DNA of 64,000 nt from Notolepis coatsorum (Eukaryota > Chordata > Actinopteri > Aulopiformes > Paralepididae), in NCBI GenBank assembly GCA_963971535.1, contig OZ020589.1, positions 77,659,328-77,723,327 of the forward strand, in the 5' to 3' direction. The notes beneath the pieces are model-generated. The model was not told the DNA's origin and made no database searches. It worked only from the letters and a program-made list of their open reading frames with translations. A program made the translations under genes and the position numbers. Positions 1 to 12,306 of this stretch are shown here, piece by piece. Position 1 is the stretch's first letter, and each line of letters opens with the position of its first letter.

Positions 1-1975
1 CACTTAAAGTCATTGTTCAATGGTGTACACCCCCATGGATGGTACAGTATGCATCCTATGCAGTGTATATGGGCAGTGTATTGTATTAATTATTAAGTGC
101 AGAAAGTGTTGCTTCATGTCCGTATTTGATACACTTCATGTCCGTATTTGATACAGAGACCCCCCCTTCAACCTCCGCCACCCCTTATATAGAATAAGAC
201 TTATAGGATATATGAGTGCCTTTGCTTGGCGCATGATTCATGCACATTTTCATTTGCATGGCCGCCCTGAAGGTACCGTCACTGCCGGTTGGAATTCCTC
301 AAGGCTTATGGTGAAAACTGCCCATCATCACATCTTGCGGTGACCTTTTTTCAGTTTTATCTGTTATTCCACATGGTGCTCGGTGTTTGAAGTACATAGA
401 TGTGCAACCCATGAAAAAAGAGAATATTCTTTAGACTCATATATAATATGAGATCAATAGCTTATTCTTTGGGCTTATAACTGAGATACTATGTTATTCT
501 GTTTCCCCTTTAACATGCCCACGATATTCACCTTCATAAATGTGTATTGATCTTTATATTGTATTAGATACATTTTATATTCAAGACATCGACTTTGGTC
601 GCTAAACAACCCCTCGCTTGAATCCAGCCCTAAACATTTAAGATGAATCACAAACGTGTTGGTTAGAATATCCCAATTCTATTAATCATGTAAGTGGAAA
701 ATGTTTATCAGTTGTTGTTTCTTTTTCACTTTCCATCACTGAGAGAAAACCTTTATATGAACTTGTAAAACACTCCACCTGCCCACAAGGAGTCCCCAAG
801 CACCTTTTCAAGATTACCATACATTTTTATTTTTACGTCTCTTTCATCAAAATGTAAACTTCGAGATGAGTGGGGGTTGGAGTACTGCCATGGTGAGATC
901 CTGTCTCCTACTCCGGCAGCTCATCACTCCTAAAACAGCCTCTCTCGTCCGCTCCGGCCCCAACCGTTATTAATGTGCGCTGAATAATTTAGCAGGGTAA
1001 AATTACCATGCTCTTTTGAAAAGATTTTTGCCTACACAATTAAAGAGCATTATAGTGATTTTTAGTTGAACAAGAATTATGACTATTTTCCCTCCCCTCT
1101 GTCTCTGCTGCTACTGCTGCAGCTCTTGTTCGGCTGCCTTGTTTTTAAAGCGGTGGACGGCATGTGAGCTGGCGTTGTGTTGTGAAGAGGACCTGACTCT
1201 CCCTGCCTTGGTGCCAGGCTGCTAGGAAGGGTTTGCGGTCTGGCTCTGACCCTAACCACAATGAGCAGCTAATGGATAATGGATGAACTAGTATATGTTC
1301 AACTTCCGCAGAGCGGGACCCATAATGGTCTGCCCCCCCCACTAAACATAGGCCAAACATGGGCGCTTAAATAGTACAGGCTTTGTCAGTTAGCTTCACT
1401 TAGCATTAGAGAGGCCTGGCTTGAAAACAGCTTCACGGTACTTCCTGTGACTGCAGGGGTTCAAAGACATGGCTGTTTTTTAGGAGTTGTATGTATCTTG
1501 CACTTCTCTAAAGCTACACTCCAATATTGATTGCGCTTCCAAGGAGCTTCAGGATACGTCGAGATGATTGTCTCAACATGAAGGGTGAGCGATGGTAGTG
1601 GCGGGACATGTTGCAGAGGTAGAGTATTTCGAATATTGCATTGTTATACAATATCAGCGGGATGCGTTCACCAGGGCCCTCACTCTGTTCCAGGCGGACA
1701 ACTGTCCACATTTCAACCATGGGCCCAACAATTGGCAGTAATTGGCACGTTGCCTGGGCTGTCCTGGAGAGATCTGAGAGCGTGCGCGGCCACGGACAGC
1801 CTGCCCTTTCCACCAATTAGAGAACTGTCTCCCCGTGGGGCGGGGGCTGGGGGAGCCCTATCTCACCGCTACCTTGCCTCTTGATCAGATGGTTTTGCGG
1901 AGGAGATCCCTCTCTCTCTCTCCACTGCCTCCTCTACCTCCTTTCTATCTACCTCTCCCTCTCCCCTCAGTTCAG

Positions 1976-1979
<4 letters not shown>

Positions 1980-2041
<62 letters not shown>

Positions 2042-2070
2042 GTGTGCGTGTGCGTGTGTGTGTGTGTGTG
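1980..2070. repeat. (GT)n microsatellite
   Basis: About 90 bp of GT dinucleotides with a few GC interruptions near the right end. Open frames across it are artefacts of the repeat. Confidence 0.97.
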
Positions 2071-2295
2071 TAAACTGTTAGTGGGAGTCTTCTAGTCCAG
2101 GACCTCAGTCAACTGACAGGCTTCCCATCACCACCAGTCAGTAGGACACTCACATTAGAAAAGTTCTGACAGTCAAGACTGCGCTGGACATGACTCCAGC
2201 ACTGAGGAGGGCCCCACACTGCTCTGCTGCTGTGTTTCTCACAACATTGGCTGCTGTTTCTCTTCTCCTCGCTTTTCTTTTTGTTCATCAGTGGA

Positions 2296-2612
<317 letters not shown>

Positions 2613-3271
2613 GTGCTGCTGCTGCGGAATCCTGCTCAACATAAGCAGAAGTTACTGCCAATAGTTGAACTTGAGTTTTTCCTTTCTCATATTCATTACT
2701 TTTCTTCGTCAGTCCTTTTAGTTGTTGCTGTTGTTATGTCTCCAGGCATTTGTGCAAAGTGCATTATGGCTTCATGCCTTTGTCAGAGGGAGGCTTTGAG
2801 GCAATGAAACTTGTGCAGGCCACACAGCGTACCAGGGGACCCCGGTGCAAAGGATCACAGATCCCAGAGCACGCTACCGACGCTCCCCAGCTAATGCCAC
2901 TGGGAGGCCTGGGGAACCGTCCCTATACTCCTCTCCCTCTCCATCTCTCTTGTCCTCAAAGGCGCTGTCTCTCTGCATTTCACTTCAGTAAATATGAGGA
3001 GGCGAGGAGATGCTTCCTAAGCTCAGAAATATGTGTCAGGCTACTGGGTTATGTTGTGTTGCAGTTGTGATGTAGAAAGCAACAAAGCAAGGCACACAGA
3101 GAGACAGAGAGAAATACCCTTTACTCATTCTCTTTAATCCACCATGAGCTATGCAGAACTAGGTTATGTTATACCTTACAAGGCTTACATCACCCAATGC
3201 AAAACCTTTTTTTGAGTGTGTTGGTACTGTATATCACTATTTACATAGAAAGATTTACACACAGACACCAA

Positions 3272-3290
3272 CCCCCCCCCCCCCCCCCCC
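3272..3290. repeat. Poly-C run of 19
   Basis: Nineteen consecutive C followed by ACCCACCCC. The exact length is likely to be uncertain in any assembly. Confidence 0.95.
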
Positions 3291-4879
3291 ACCCACCCCA
3301 AAATCCTTTCATCAATCTTTTCAAACAATACATTTCATAAAGTGGCACGTGGTTTTCTGGCCGTTAACAATGGCAGTATCACAGGTGCAGGGGTGCCGGC
3401 CACTGCCACAGGTTGACAGGCGAAAGCGTAAGGCAGCTTTATTCCTCTGCAAGGACCTTCGCGAGGGGGGCCTACCTAATATGCTGTCTGGCCCCGGGGC
3501 CTGTGGGAGCGTGGTTGGATTATTATGTTAATGCATGTGCCTTCTGCCCTCCCCTCAGTCCCAGCTGGCCTCCCTGTCGTTAGGAAGTGCTTTGCTCCGA
3601 CAGAGGAGTAATATGCTCCATGATTGAGGGGCCAAAGGATCGAGCTCTAAAAGAGAGAGGCCACCGCTGATAAGCATATGATAAAAGTGCCATTGTATGC
3701 GAATGCCTCAGAGACATGGAAAGACGACTTAGCAATTCCTATGGATTTCAGTGGTAAGGTGAATATGTATAAGGGGGGGGTGTGTGGTCTTTTTGTGCGG
3801 CTGATTTTAATTGCCCATAGCATTATATCTTACGCCATACATTTTATTATACTTTTATTGCACAGGCTGTTTTATTGTGCCTGTGACATGTGCACCTGTA
3901 TGTATATATGATGGCTGAACGTGTGAGAGGTGTGACACTTTTTTTTAATCATACTGTTGGAATCAATCTGTGACTGAGAGCGGATGTCATTTAATTTGGC
4001 TCATAATGGAGATAAAGCACTCAGGTGATTTTATTTGGAGTCACGTCGGTGGAAACATTCGATCCAACGTACAATTTAGACTCTGAGCATTATGATAGGG
4101 TAGCTCCGGCGCCAGTATGTCTAGTTGCAGCAGTCACACCTAGTCCTAATATTAGTTAAGAAAGATGAGTTGGGTAAGTCAGCTTAACTCCGTCATAAGA
4201 AGTGATGAGTGTTCTGCCAGATGGCATTACCGTACAGATCTACGACACACTCTCTCATTTAACCGCTTAAGCCCTAGCCATATTTTCAGAAAATTCACCC
4301 AAAAGTACATACCCAAGTAAATGTAAGATTGCTCCATTTCTACAAGGTCCATTTGCATGTCCTTGGTATCTAGGGACATCTATGGACCTCAGGGAATGTA
4401 TTCCCAGTGTCAGCAACATTGTGTCTGTTACTATGCTTGAGTAAATTGTAATGAACCAAAGGAGAATATAAATGATTATTATTATTAGTTTCCCCCCCAT
4501 CTTTGACAGTGAATAACACCATGCTAACATTGACCAAAAGTAAAAAGTGACTGAGCTCTGAGCTCAAGTGTACTAAAAATCTAAGCAAATGAACAAAGGG
4601 CAGATGATTTACAGGTTTCTTTCTAGATACCATACTGAATTCTGCTATCCGGACACATGCCATTTGAAATATGAATATAGAATATAGAATATCAGGCCTA
4701 TACATGATCTTATTATGGCTGAGTCATACATCTATGGATCAGTCCAAATCTCCTCTTTCCAATGGCAGAGTTAAGTCTGGATTTAGTACCACCAGACGCC
4801 CGTTACAGGGCAGCAAAGACCGCAAATTAAATCTACTGTAAGTACAATTACTTTTGTATAATGTCCATAGCTCCGGCAT

Positions 4880-5200
4880 GCGTCTATGCCTTCTACAACG
4901 CTGTTCGGTTTCCGGGTTCCTCTGATTGGCCGCTGACCTATGCTAGCACGCCCCCCTTTACACTCTCGCACTGTGAAGCGCCAGCAGGGCGATGCGGTGG
5001 TTTCTCCCCGGCTTCCGTGCGCCGCCGCCGGCTTGACTCAGTCCAGCTCCAGCAGCAGCGGCCGTCTAACGCCACCTGCGGTATCCTCCCTCCGAGGCGG
5101 CTCGTTCTTATTATTATCCCCCATTGTTCAGGTCGACATGGTCGCAGAAACACCCGTTGGAGGAGTAGTGGGGGAGAAGAAGAGGAATATTTTTAAATAG
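4880..5200. other. CpG-rich patch, possible CpG island or captured exon
   Basis: The patch is clearly richer in G+C and CpG than its AT-rich surroundings (for example GCGCCGCCGCCGG near 5019). An ATG in a good initiation context at 5138 opens only 20 codons, rich in Lys/Glu/Gly, and stops at 5198-5200. It resembles a 5' leader plus a first coding segment, but no splice structure or family could be recognised. It lies inside the candidate TTAA-bounded element. Confidence 0.3.
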
Positions 5201-5299
5201 CAAGAATTATCGACTGGCAACTCTAGCAATTACAGAAGTTTTTCCTAGACATTCACAGAAAGGTAAAGAAACAATATACGTTGTATTTTATGGCAATAA

Positions 5300-5565
5300 C
5301 ATTGAGGTTTGTTCGACTGGTTGTTCATACTAACACAATTGGACAGTGTTAGAGGGTGGGAAAGCCGGTGGGTGGGGATTGGACGTTGTGGACAGAGACT
5401 CCTACAGGTCGGTTGGGTGACGCCGGTGCGACGGAAACAGGAAGTAGCGGGGCCAGCGTGAGCCTCCCACGCGTTACTCCTCGCCACTGAGAGTTCGAGC
5501 TGCTGCGGTGAGAAGATGCGACAGGCTGCCTCCTCGTGTACCGGAGCGGACACGTGATGCAAGGC
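5300..5565 (+). mobile_element. Teleost tRNA-derived SINE, body only
   Basis: Matches the body of the complete SINE at 11925-12306 (opposite strand). Shared blocks include CACAATTGG near 5337, AAGCCGGTGGGTGG near 5363, GACTCCTACAGGTCGGT near 5398, CTCCCACGCGTTAC near 5464 and a CGGAG…ACACGTGATG block near 5545. The tRNA-like head is not recognisable, so this copy is truncated or diverged at its 5' end. Confidence 0.65.
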
Positions 5566-6023
5566 TTGGATAATATTAAGAATTGGATAATACGAAATTG
5601 GGATGGGAGAAAAATAGAAAATGGGGAGAAAAAAGTGGATACAAAAAAATATTTGTCCAAAAACATGGTTGGACTACATTTGTATGCGCCTGGTGTGACC
5701 TGAGTAGTGTAGTTTCATGAAATTTAAACGATGAAACGATTTCATGATGGCTTCCTGTCCTTGCGTCTAAATCGTCCGTTTTCCGGTGCAATTTTTTTAT
5801 ACGTTTTTATAAGCTCATATTTCGCGGATAACACTTAAAAATTATTGGTAAACAAACGTAGTGCTGAAAATATACATTTTGACTGCTGTATTGATAGGGT
5901 TAGGGTCTTTACTCTTGGCTACATTTGAAAAAGAAACGCAACATCACTTAATACGGACTGTATTGATCTATTTGTGACTTGAAATTAATCTTGGCCCAGT
6001 ACCGATCAGGCTTAAGAGGTTAA

Positions 6024-7060
6024 TAAACTTGACACAAGTAAAAGGTGCAAGGGGGGTTCGTCATTGGACAAAACTTATTTTCACTTGTCAAGAATAAAAG
6101 AGAAAATCCAGGATGCTCAGTTTCAGTATCTGCACATAATTGTGTAAATATGTCAGGCGAAACAGAGGAAAGATATTTCCTTTTTAAACGCTTGTCTTTG
6201 TTTTTTTCCTATTTTCTTTTTCTTGCCTCCTTCTCATGAGTGCGTGTGGGTAACTGACACATTCGCTTTTTTTATGCGGGCCCCTCTCGCAACGTGTGCT
6301 GAGTGTTTGTGTTTGTTTTGTTTGCTCTTTAATCAAGCTCCATTTCCCTTTTCACCAACGTGAGGTCTGTGTCGTCTTTCCTCCTCTTCACGTCTGCATG
6401 GATTACGGTGTGTCTCTTTGGTGAGGAGTCTTCTGTGTTGTTGCTGTTTTTTCATTTTTTTTAATTTTTTTTATGGGTCCCATGCTCTAACGAGATGAAG
6501 GGCATCCGTGGGTAATTGGTGGGTAAATACTTTGCTGTGACTAAATGTCAGAGCAGGAGAGGTTGCAACGCAAGCAAGGTTGTTGTGCTCCAAAAAAAAG
6601 GATCTGGGCGAGGAGTGAAAGAGAGACAAAGAACAAAGATGTGCTTGATTTGGCTTCTCTTCCAGATCATCTGACTGAATTCCTGTGTTTCTGTTTCCCA
6701 TAGTTATCTTTATCTCATTCAGCGCCAGCGATTACCCTCATCCCTGTAGTCAATGGGCCACGCTAAAAGATAGGCATTTTCACTGTGCGTCACTATGTTT
6801 GCATATATTCTATATTATAGCTATGGAGACAATATTATGGCTCATTTGACAGTCACTATCTCTCGTCCAACATGTAAAAATCTTTCATGTATACGCTCAC
6901 GTGTTATCCCGTGGTGAATATTGTCTAGTTTCAGAGTGATCCGGGCTAATTCCTGGAAGCTGAATTATGGAGCGCTATGTGAATATTTTACTTTTTCTCC
7001 TCTTATTTTTCTTGTATTTTCCTCCCATCCCAATTGAGTCATTATGCCAATTCCCCCCTC
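6024..7060. other. Non-coding stretch, nothing recognised
   Basis: T-rich sequence with short homopolymers; no motif, repeat boundary or gene that I can support. Confidence 0.55.
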
Positions 7061-7065
7061 CCCTT

Positions 7066-7402
7066 TGTTAACAGATTTCGGCTATAGGGCGACAATAATG
7101 TGGTCAAGAGGCATGGTTTCTATCTTGAGCCTTAACTGGCGTGGTTTATTTATTCACATGAAGAGCAGCAGTAACATACAGGTCTCCTCTCTCTGAGAGG
7201 CTTGGGGGGAGAGAAAGAAGTGGGAGGAGACATATCTATTTATACTCGTCACCTGGTAGTACTCCTGAGTGTCTCCGCCTAGAGCGCCCTCTAGTGGAAA
7301 CAGCTATATATGCAGATAGGCAGTTACTAGTGTAAACAGTTATATATATATATGCAGTTAGACAGTTACTAACAATCCTACACAGAACCTCTGCCTTCAA
7401 CA
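7066..7402 (-). repeat. Copia-1 3' LTR
   Basis: 337 bp, bounded by TGTTAACA at the left and TTCAACA at the right on the plus strand. Nearly identical to 11584-11919; visible differences are GGCG/GGTG near 7139 and a one-base G-run difference near 7205. In the coding sense it carries TATAAATA-like and AATAAA-like motifs. The adjoining internal bases (AAGTGGGAG on the minus strand, 7403-7411) are the likely polypurine tract. Confidence 0.95.
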
Positions 7403-7607
7403 CTCCCACTTAGGGTTTAGCATACTGGCTGACTTCTTAGAAAAACATTTTACAAAGGAAATAATATAATCCCAAAAACATCAACAGGGTATGACAGTCA
7501 ATATCTTCACATTAAACATGACCCTTGCAAATCCCTTCAATTTTAATTTGAAACAGGTTTCCTCATAGTGTCTGCTACTCTGTCGTCCATTGGACAGTAA
7601 ACCGGTG

Positions 7608-8971
7608 TCATTCTTTCTTCTCTGATGACATATCTGATGAGATGATATTTTCTATAATGGCATGTCTACATCTATGTTGACACATTGGGTTCCTAGCAAT
7701 CACAATGGTCCCCTGGTTGCCCTCATAAACAACAGTCTCCATATATACACAATGTCCATCTTTTTTTTTAAATGGTGTTGACAGAACGCCACTCATCTTC
7801 AAAAACACTATCTTCGGTATAGAGGATACATTTCAATTACCTACTACATTTTGAGCAATATATTCATAATCTTATCTCCATCACTCCGAGCAGTTGTTCT
7901 AGATAAACACATTTTGCATTGTCATAGCTAGAAACATATACTCAGCTTCACAGGCTGATAGTATCACTGTGGGCTTTAAGCCTTAAACCTTTACTGTCTA
8001 TTCTGAAACACTGCTGTCCGTCTGCTGCACCTCTGGGATAACGAAAGACATATTTTTGATGTAGTTCAATGCTTCTCTGTGGGGTCAGCAAAAATACTGT
8101 GACACTCTTACTCACTACAAAACATAGGTCAGGGCGAGTACAGGTTGTCTAACCAAATGAAGCTACCCACAGTTTTTCTATACATCTCTTACTTTAGTCA
8201 AAACATCTCAGGATCTTTTCCACATATCTCTTCTGGGATATTTTACACAATTTTCAGACTGTTCGAAGTCTATACCTATAAAATGGTTTAACCTCCTGTT
8301 TTTTTTTCTTGTTGTCTGGTGCGATGATCAAATCCTCCACTTCTGTATTTAAACATTGTAAATCACCCACCTCTGTACTTAAACATGGAATTAAACATAA
8401 GATTCATTTCAGTATTTCAAACATGGTAACTCATCCACTTCTGTACTTAAACATGGTCTCTAGTGAGACATTCAAACCTGGATTCTACTCCTCCTTCAGC
8501 ATTTAAGCAATTTGTCACCCTTCTTCATTATTTAAACATGGGGTACCCTCCTTCAGCATTTAAGCAATCTTCTACTAACCATACTTTGTATTTGCCGTGG
8601 CCTTCAATACCCTCCTGGATTGAATACACCCATTTCCCTCCCACTGTCTGTCTGCCCTCTGGTAACTTGGTTGAATACACCCATTTCCCTCCCACTGTCT
8701 GTCTGCCCTCTTCGGGGGACAATGTGGCCTCTTTAAAGGTCGGGTTTACCCCACTGACTACCCTGTAGTAGTACTCAACAGGGGTAGGTGTATTGTCCTC
8801 CTCGTCACTCCCTTTCCTGGCATAGTCTGTCAGATATTTTGGGGGTTTGTGTTCCCTTGAGGGATACCTCCCACTGCTTGGGGCACTTGACGTCACCCTC
8901 GGGTGCTCCTCGTCATCGCCCTCTGGGGGTTGCTGACTGTCTGTCTGTCTGCACGACTGTACTAAGTACAC
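7608..8971 (-). pseudogene. Copia-1 integrase tail, RT and RNase H remnants
   Basis: From 8971 to about 8580 the frame continues the integrase tail (SGRYPSREHKPPKYLTDYA) and the entry to the RT domain. It contains a 51-bp in-phase tandem duplication (8621-8721) that repeats PEGRQTVGGKWVYS. The RT fingers and palm are then missing: Copia-2 14245-14640 corresponds to only about 250 bp of repetitive filler here. Scraps of the RT end (around 8210-8290), the connection (8060-8130) and RNase H (7608-7808, TVVYEGNQGTIVIARNP) are still alignable to Copia-2 but lie in different frames with stops. No RT active-site motif survives. Confidence 0.88.
8310..8575 (-). repeat. Degenerate short repeats replacing the Copia-1 RT core
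   Basis: Plus-strand motifs such as CTTCTGTA.TTAAACATGG and TTCAGCATTTAAGCAAT recur at about 35-70 bp intervals (for example 8339, 8369, 8437, 8498, 8534, 8552). The block sits where about 390 bp of RT coding sequence is present in Copia-2. It looks like a minisatellite-like expansion after deletion. Confidence 0.7.
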
Positions 8972-10685
8972 TGGGTTGATGTGTCTCTGTTTCTACACAC
9001 CTTACTCTGGAGTCCAGCTCTGGCTCCTCTGTCTGTGTCTCGCTCTCACATGTTGCCTTTGTGACAGACTTGACTAGCATGTGTTTCTGCACTCTCCCGT
9101 TACCGGGATGATACACTAGGAAAGCAGGGCTTCCTTTGTCGTGTCCTACGAAAAATCCTTTTACACCCTTGGACTTGGGTTTTCCCCTGTCCTGCAGGTA
9201 CGCATAACACACTGATCCAAAATGGTGCATTCTGGCTAGATTACACTTCTTTCCTGTTAGTGCTGTATACGGGGTGGTGCCCAAGTGCTTATTAAAGCTC
9301 CTGTTTCTGGTGTAAGCGGCTTCTTGCACTGCATAATGCCATAGGCTCTTAGGTAAGTTACTATCTGTTAGCTTACTCTTAGCCATTTTGAAAAGGGTAT
9401 GCCATTCCCTCTCTGCCACCCCGTTCTGGTGTGGGGGATATGGACGTGACGTCTCGTGTCTTATCTTATACTTTCTCAACAGTGATTGGAACTCTCTGTT
9501 TGTGAACTCGGTTTCGTGGTCGGACCTCAAGCATCCTACGTTACCATAAGGGGCTATGTCTGCCAGGAATTTCTCCGTGGCCTGGGGTATGTCACTCTTT
9601 GCTTTAAGAAAGTAGACAAACACTGCCCCTGTGCACACTTCTGTAAAAGACTGTACATATCTAAAGCCTTCTATGGACTCGTTGCTTACTGGGCCGGCTA
9701 GGTCCGTGTCAACTAATGCAAGTGGTATCCTTACTCTGTCTGTGGGATTTCTGTATCTCAATTGAGTAAACTTCCCTGTCTTGCACACTGCACAATTTTC
9801 GTCAGGTCTACGCTTTTCTCCTTCAATGTGCATGCCTTCTGACACTACTTGCAGTTTCAGTAAATCCTCGTAATTACAATGACCCATAATCTTGTGCCAT
9901 GTCTGAATATCGTGACTGGCCGTCCCGCTACACATATCATTATTATCATTACACTTGTCGTTGTCATTACACTCCGTTTTCAGATAATATATTCTCTGGT
10001 AAATTTTTATGTCAAACCGGGTACCGTCAAGTTCTACAAGAAAATGTTTACCTTTATCGAAGAATACCTTGGCACCGCTTGCAGTAGCAGCTATTACAGA
10101 GAATAGTCCTTGTGGGAACGATGGTACGTAGAGTGCGTTCTTTAACGTCACCGTACGCCGGCGCCCCTTACTGTCCGTGAGGCATACCTGTGCGTCTCCC
10201 CTCTCTTGCGCCAATTCGTAGGTGCGTCTCCCGTCCACCAGCTCCATGCTGTGCCTCTCCGGGTGGAAAGTGTCGTCAAAGTTCTTGAACCGACTCCTGT
10301 CGTTGATGATATGGGACGACGCACCTGTGTCCACGATCAGTCCCCTTCTCTGGCCCCGCTGCAGCTGGGCCGGTCCGGCGGTGCCCGCCGTCCGTGCCCC
10401 GAAAGCGCAGTCTTCTTGTCCCGTTATTCTCCGGGCGTCGTCTCGATCCGTCTCACGTCGACCGCCGCCGTCATCGTGTCCGCTGTCGTCATCCTGTCCA
10501 CAGCCGTCTTCTTGTCCGTAGCCGCCATTTTGTCCGTGGCCTCCGTCTCGTCCATGGCCGCTGTCTCGTCCGTAGCCGCCATTTTGTCTGTAGCCGCCAT
10601 TTTGACCGTGGCCTCCGTCTCGTCCATGGCCGTCATCTTGCCCATGCGCGTATCGCACGCTCTGGTCGTGTTTCTTCATGCACAC
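8913..10685 (-). pseudogene. pol: Copia-1 protease and integrase, longest intact frame
   Basis: A 590-codon open stretch. It starts inside the second zinc knuckle, followed by about 60 residues of low-complexity Gly/Asp/His/Gln repeats (GHGRDGGHGQNGGYG-like). The aspartic protease motif DTGASSH lies near residue 120 (about 10320). The integrase zinc domain is HKIMGH…CAVC near residues 262-300. The integrase core aspartates are in VDTDLAGP and RSDHETEF and the glutamate in NGVAEREWH; the usual SDNGTEF has become SDHETEF. The frame ends at 8913 because a (TGTC) run near 8935-8955 carries one extra tetranucleotide compared with Copia-2. It normally cleaves Gag-Pol and joins cDNA to the chromosome. 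Protease residues look intact, but the polyprotein is broken on both sides. Confidence 0.92.
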
Positions 10686-11432
10686 TCTGTCTGTGTGCCC
10701 TGTGGATTTGCAGAAGCTACACCAGACAGTCTTTGTGCAGTCGCTTCTCCGATGGCCTTTCTCTCCGCATCGCCAAAACGCCAGTTCCGTTGTGGTCCTG
10801 GTTCTCTCCCTTGGCGTCGCTCTCTCCCGCCTCCGCGGCGGCTGGGTGGGTATCTTCTGAGGCCTCGAAGTTCCTTAACTTAGCCTTGAACTGTCCGAAC
10901 GTCATGTCCGTTGAATTGTGTGTTACCAGGCGTGTGAACGGTTTGTCCAGCTCCGGTAGTCCTCTCATCATCATCGCCATCATTAGCCCATCGCTTGGTG
11001 CTTTTCCGGCACTCCTCAATGGCGTCGTGATCTGCTCCGCTCTGTTGACGTATTCGGTCACAGTCTCTGTGGTCCTCTTCCTCAGGCCCGTTAGTGCTAT
11101 GTAGAGGGCCACGACTCTGGGTCTTCCTCGCCCGATGTAATGCTCTCTCAACACCTCCAGGCTTTCTCGGCCTCGGTCTTTAGTGTCGCGGAATATCAGC
11201 CCCAGGCTGGTGTCGTCGAGCAGCGGCGCTAACTCACAGTACAGTACGCGTTTGTGTTACGCTGATCATCCAGGGCTTGCTCTTCCGCCGTCAGTTCTCC
11301 CGTGGGGGCTGCCAGGATCGTCTCCTTCAGTCCCGCACCGTGCATGCAGCATAGCATGCGCTCTTCCAAGAGCTCATAGTCCTCTGCTTTTCCATTGAAT
11401 GTCGGCCATTTGCCCCTTTTCTTGTTTTCCAT
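10686..11432 (-). pseudogene. gag: Copia-1 gag, frameshifted
   Basis: Gag coats the RNA in the cytoplasmic particle. The start ATG at 11432 begins a lysine-rich peptide containing KWPTFNGKAEDYELLEER. The frame fails near 11240, where TACTG is duplicated (5-bp insertion) relative to Copia-2, giving an early stop at about 11229. A second frame carries the core (LREHYIGRGRP…TVTEYVNRAEQI…RGLPELDKPF) from about 11154 to 10717, then shifts again just before the nucleic-acid-binding region. Two zinc knuckles follow. The first has lost its first cysteine (Phe instead, then WRCGEKGH); the second (CSFCKSTGH…C) is intact. Copia elements normally make one Gag-Pol polyprotein; this copy cannot. Confidence 0.85.
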
Positions 11433-11569
11433 CCTCTTTGTTGGTGGTAGGCTTAGCTTTTGCTCTTGTTGGCCTAGCGTCTAGCCACGCGGTGCTCCCG
11501 GCGCTAACCTAGCCTATACTTTAGCTAAGCTTGCTACAGTATACCCTTATTATTTTGCCCCGGCGTTAT

Positions 11570-11583
11570 CTGGGCCCATAACC
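11570..11583 (-). promoter_or_regulatory. Copia-1 primer binding site, internal tRNA-iMet
   Basis: Immediately inside the 5' LTR the plus strand reads CTGGGCCCATAACC. This is the anticodon stem-loop sequence of eukaryotic initiator tRNA-Met, so the element RNA is complementary to it. Priming from the middle of tRNA-iMet (a half-tRNA primer) is the known Drosophila copia mechanism. The same 14 bases occur at the same place in Copia-2. Confidence 0.85.
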
Positions 11584-11919
11584 TGTTAACAGAATTCGGC
11601 TATAGGGCGACAATAATGTGGTCAAGAGGCATGGTTTCTATCTTGAGCCTTAACTGGTGTGGTTTATTTATTCACATGAAGAGCAGCAGTAACATACAGG
11701 TCTCCTCTCTCTGAGAGGCTTGGGGGAGAGAAATAAGTGGGAGGAGACATATCTATTTATACTCGCCACCTGGTAGTACTCCTGAGTGTCTCCGCCTAGA
11801 GCGCCCTCTAGTGGAAACAGCTATATATGCAGATAGGCAGTTACTAGTGTAAACAGTTATATATATATATGCAGTTAGACAGTTACTAACAATCCTACAC
11901 AGAACCTCTGCCTTCAACA
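11584..11919 (-). repeat. Copia-1 5' LTR with promoter
   Basis: 336 bp. On the minus strand it contains TATAAATA (11754-11761), a plausible TATA box, and AATAAATAAA further on, a plausible polyadenylation signal. It is flanked on the right by the target duplication CCCTT (11920-11924). Confidence 0.95.
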
Positions 11920-11924
11920 CCCTT

Positions 11925-12306
11925 CCTGGTCGTTGCGTGCATTTGCCCCCTACTTGCCGGTCTAGGGAGCCCTGAAGTCTATCACATGCTTCCTCCGATA
12001 CATAGGAGACAGCCAGCAGTCTCTTTTCACATGGCAGTGAGGACTCTCATTGGGTGAGTGTAACGCGTGGGAGAGCACACTACCTCACCCAGATCCCTTC
12101 CTCGCTGTGCAGGCGCCCTGACCGACCTGTAGGAGTCACTGTTTACAACGACCAGATTACCACCCACCGGCTTCCCTCCCGCTGACACTGCCAATTGTGT
12201 CAGTATGACGACCGGCCAAGCCGGAGGCACCGCTGACAGCTGGATTCGATACCAGTGTCTCTGCGGTGGTAGACAGACGCTTAGTCCACTGCGCTACCCG
12301 GCCGCA
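11925..12306 (-). mobile_element. tRNA-derived teleost SINE, full head and body
   Basis: On the minus strand the head starts GCGGCCGGGTAGCGCAGTGG at 12305-12286 (Pol III A-box region). A B-box-like GGTATCGAATCC follows at about 12254-12243. Then comes the conserved body with CACAATTGG, AAGCCGGTGGGTGG, CCCACGCGTTAC and CGGAGGAAGCATGTG. The order head, A box, B box, body is that of a widespread fish SINE. It is non-coding and depends on a LINE for mobility. Its 3' end abuts the Copia-1 target duplication. Confidence 0.75.

Larger units (their letters stand above)
4259..6023. mobile_element. Possible piggyBac-like element with TTAA ends
   Basis: The left boundary is TTAA followed by CCGCTTAAGCCC. 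The right boundary, read on the other strand, is TTAA followed by CCTCTTAAGCCT. The two ends are imperfect inverted repeats (11 of 12 or so bases alike) inside TTAA, the target duplication of the piggyBac superfamily. No transposase frame is visible, so it would be non-autonomous. It contains a CpG-rich patch and a SINE body. The ends could also match by chance; the call is tentative. Confidence 0.35.
7066..11919 (-). mobile_element. Copia-1: Ty1/Copia LTR retrotransposon, degenerate
   Basis: A 4,854-bp element on the minus strand. It has two near-identical LTRs (7066-7402 and 11584-11919) beginning TG and ending CA, and a perfect 5-bp target duplication CCCTT (7061-7065 and 11920-11924). The domain order in the coding sense is gag, zinc knuckle, aspartic protease, integrase, then reverse transcriptase and RNase H. 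Integrase before reverse transcriptase defines the Copia superfamily. The primer site matches the middle of initiator tRNA-Met. The coding region is broken by frameshifts and the reverse transcriptase is largely lost, so this copy cannot move by itself. LTR similarity implies a fairly recent insertion. Confidence 0.96.

Noticed and set aside
5138..5200. 20-codon ATG frame in the CpG-rich patch as a gene start
   Set aside because: Too short, with no splice donor or protein family I can defend.
10206..11104. Long plus-strand frames opposite Copia-1 gag
   Set aside because: They are the antisense of the Gly/Asp repeats and Gag coding sequence.
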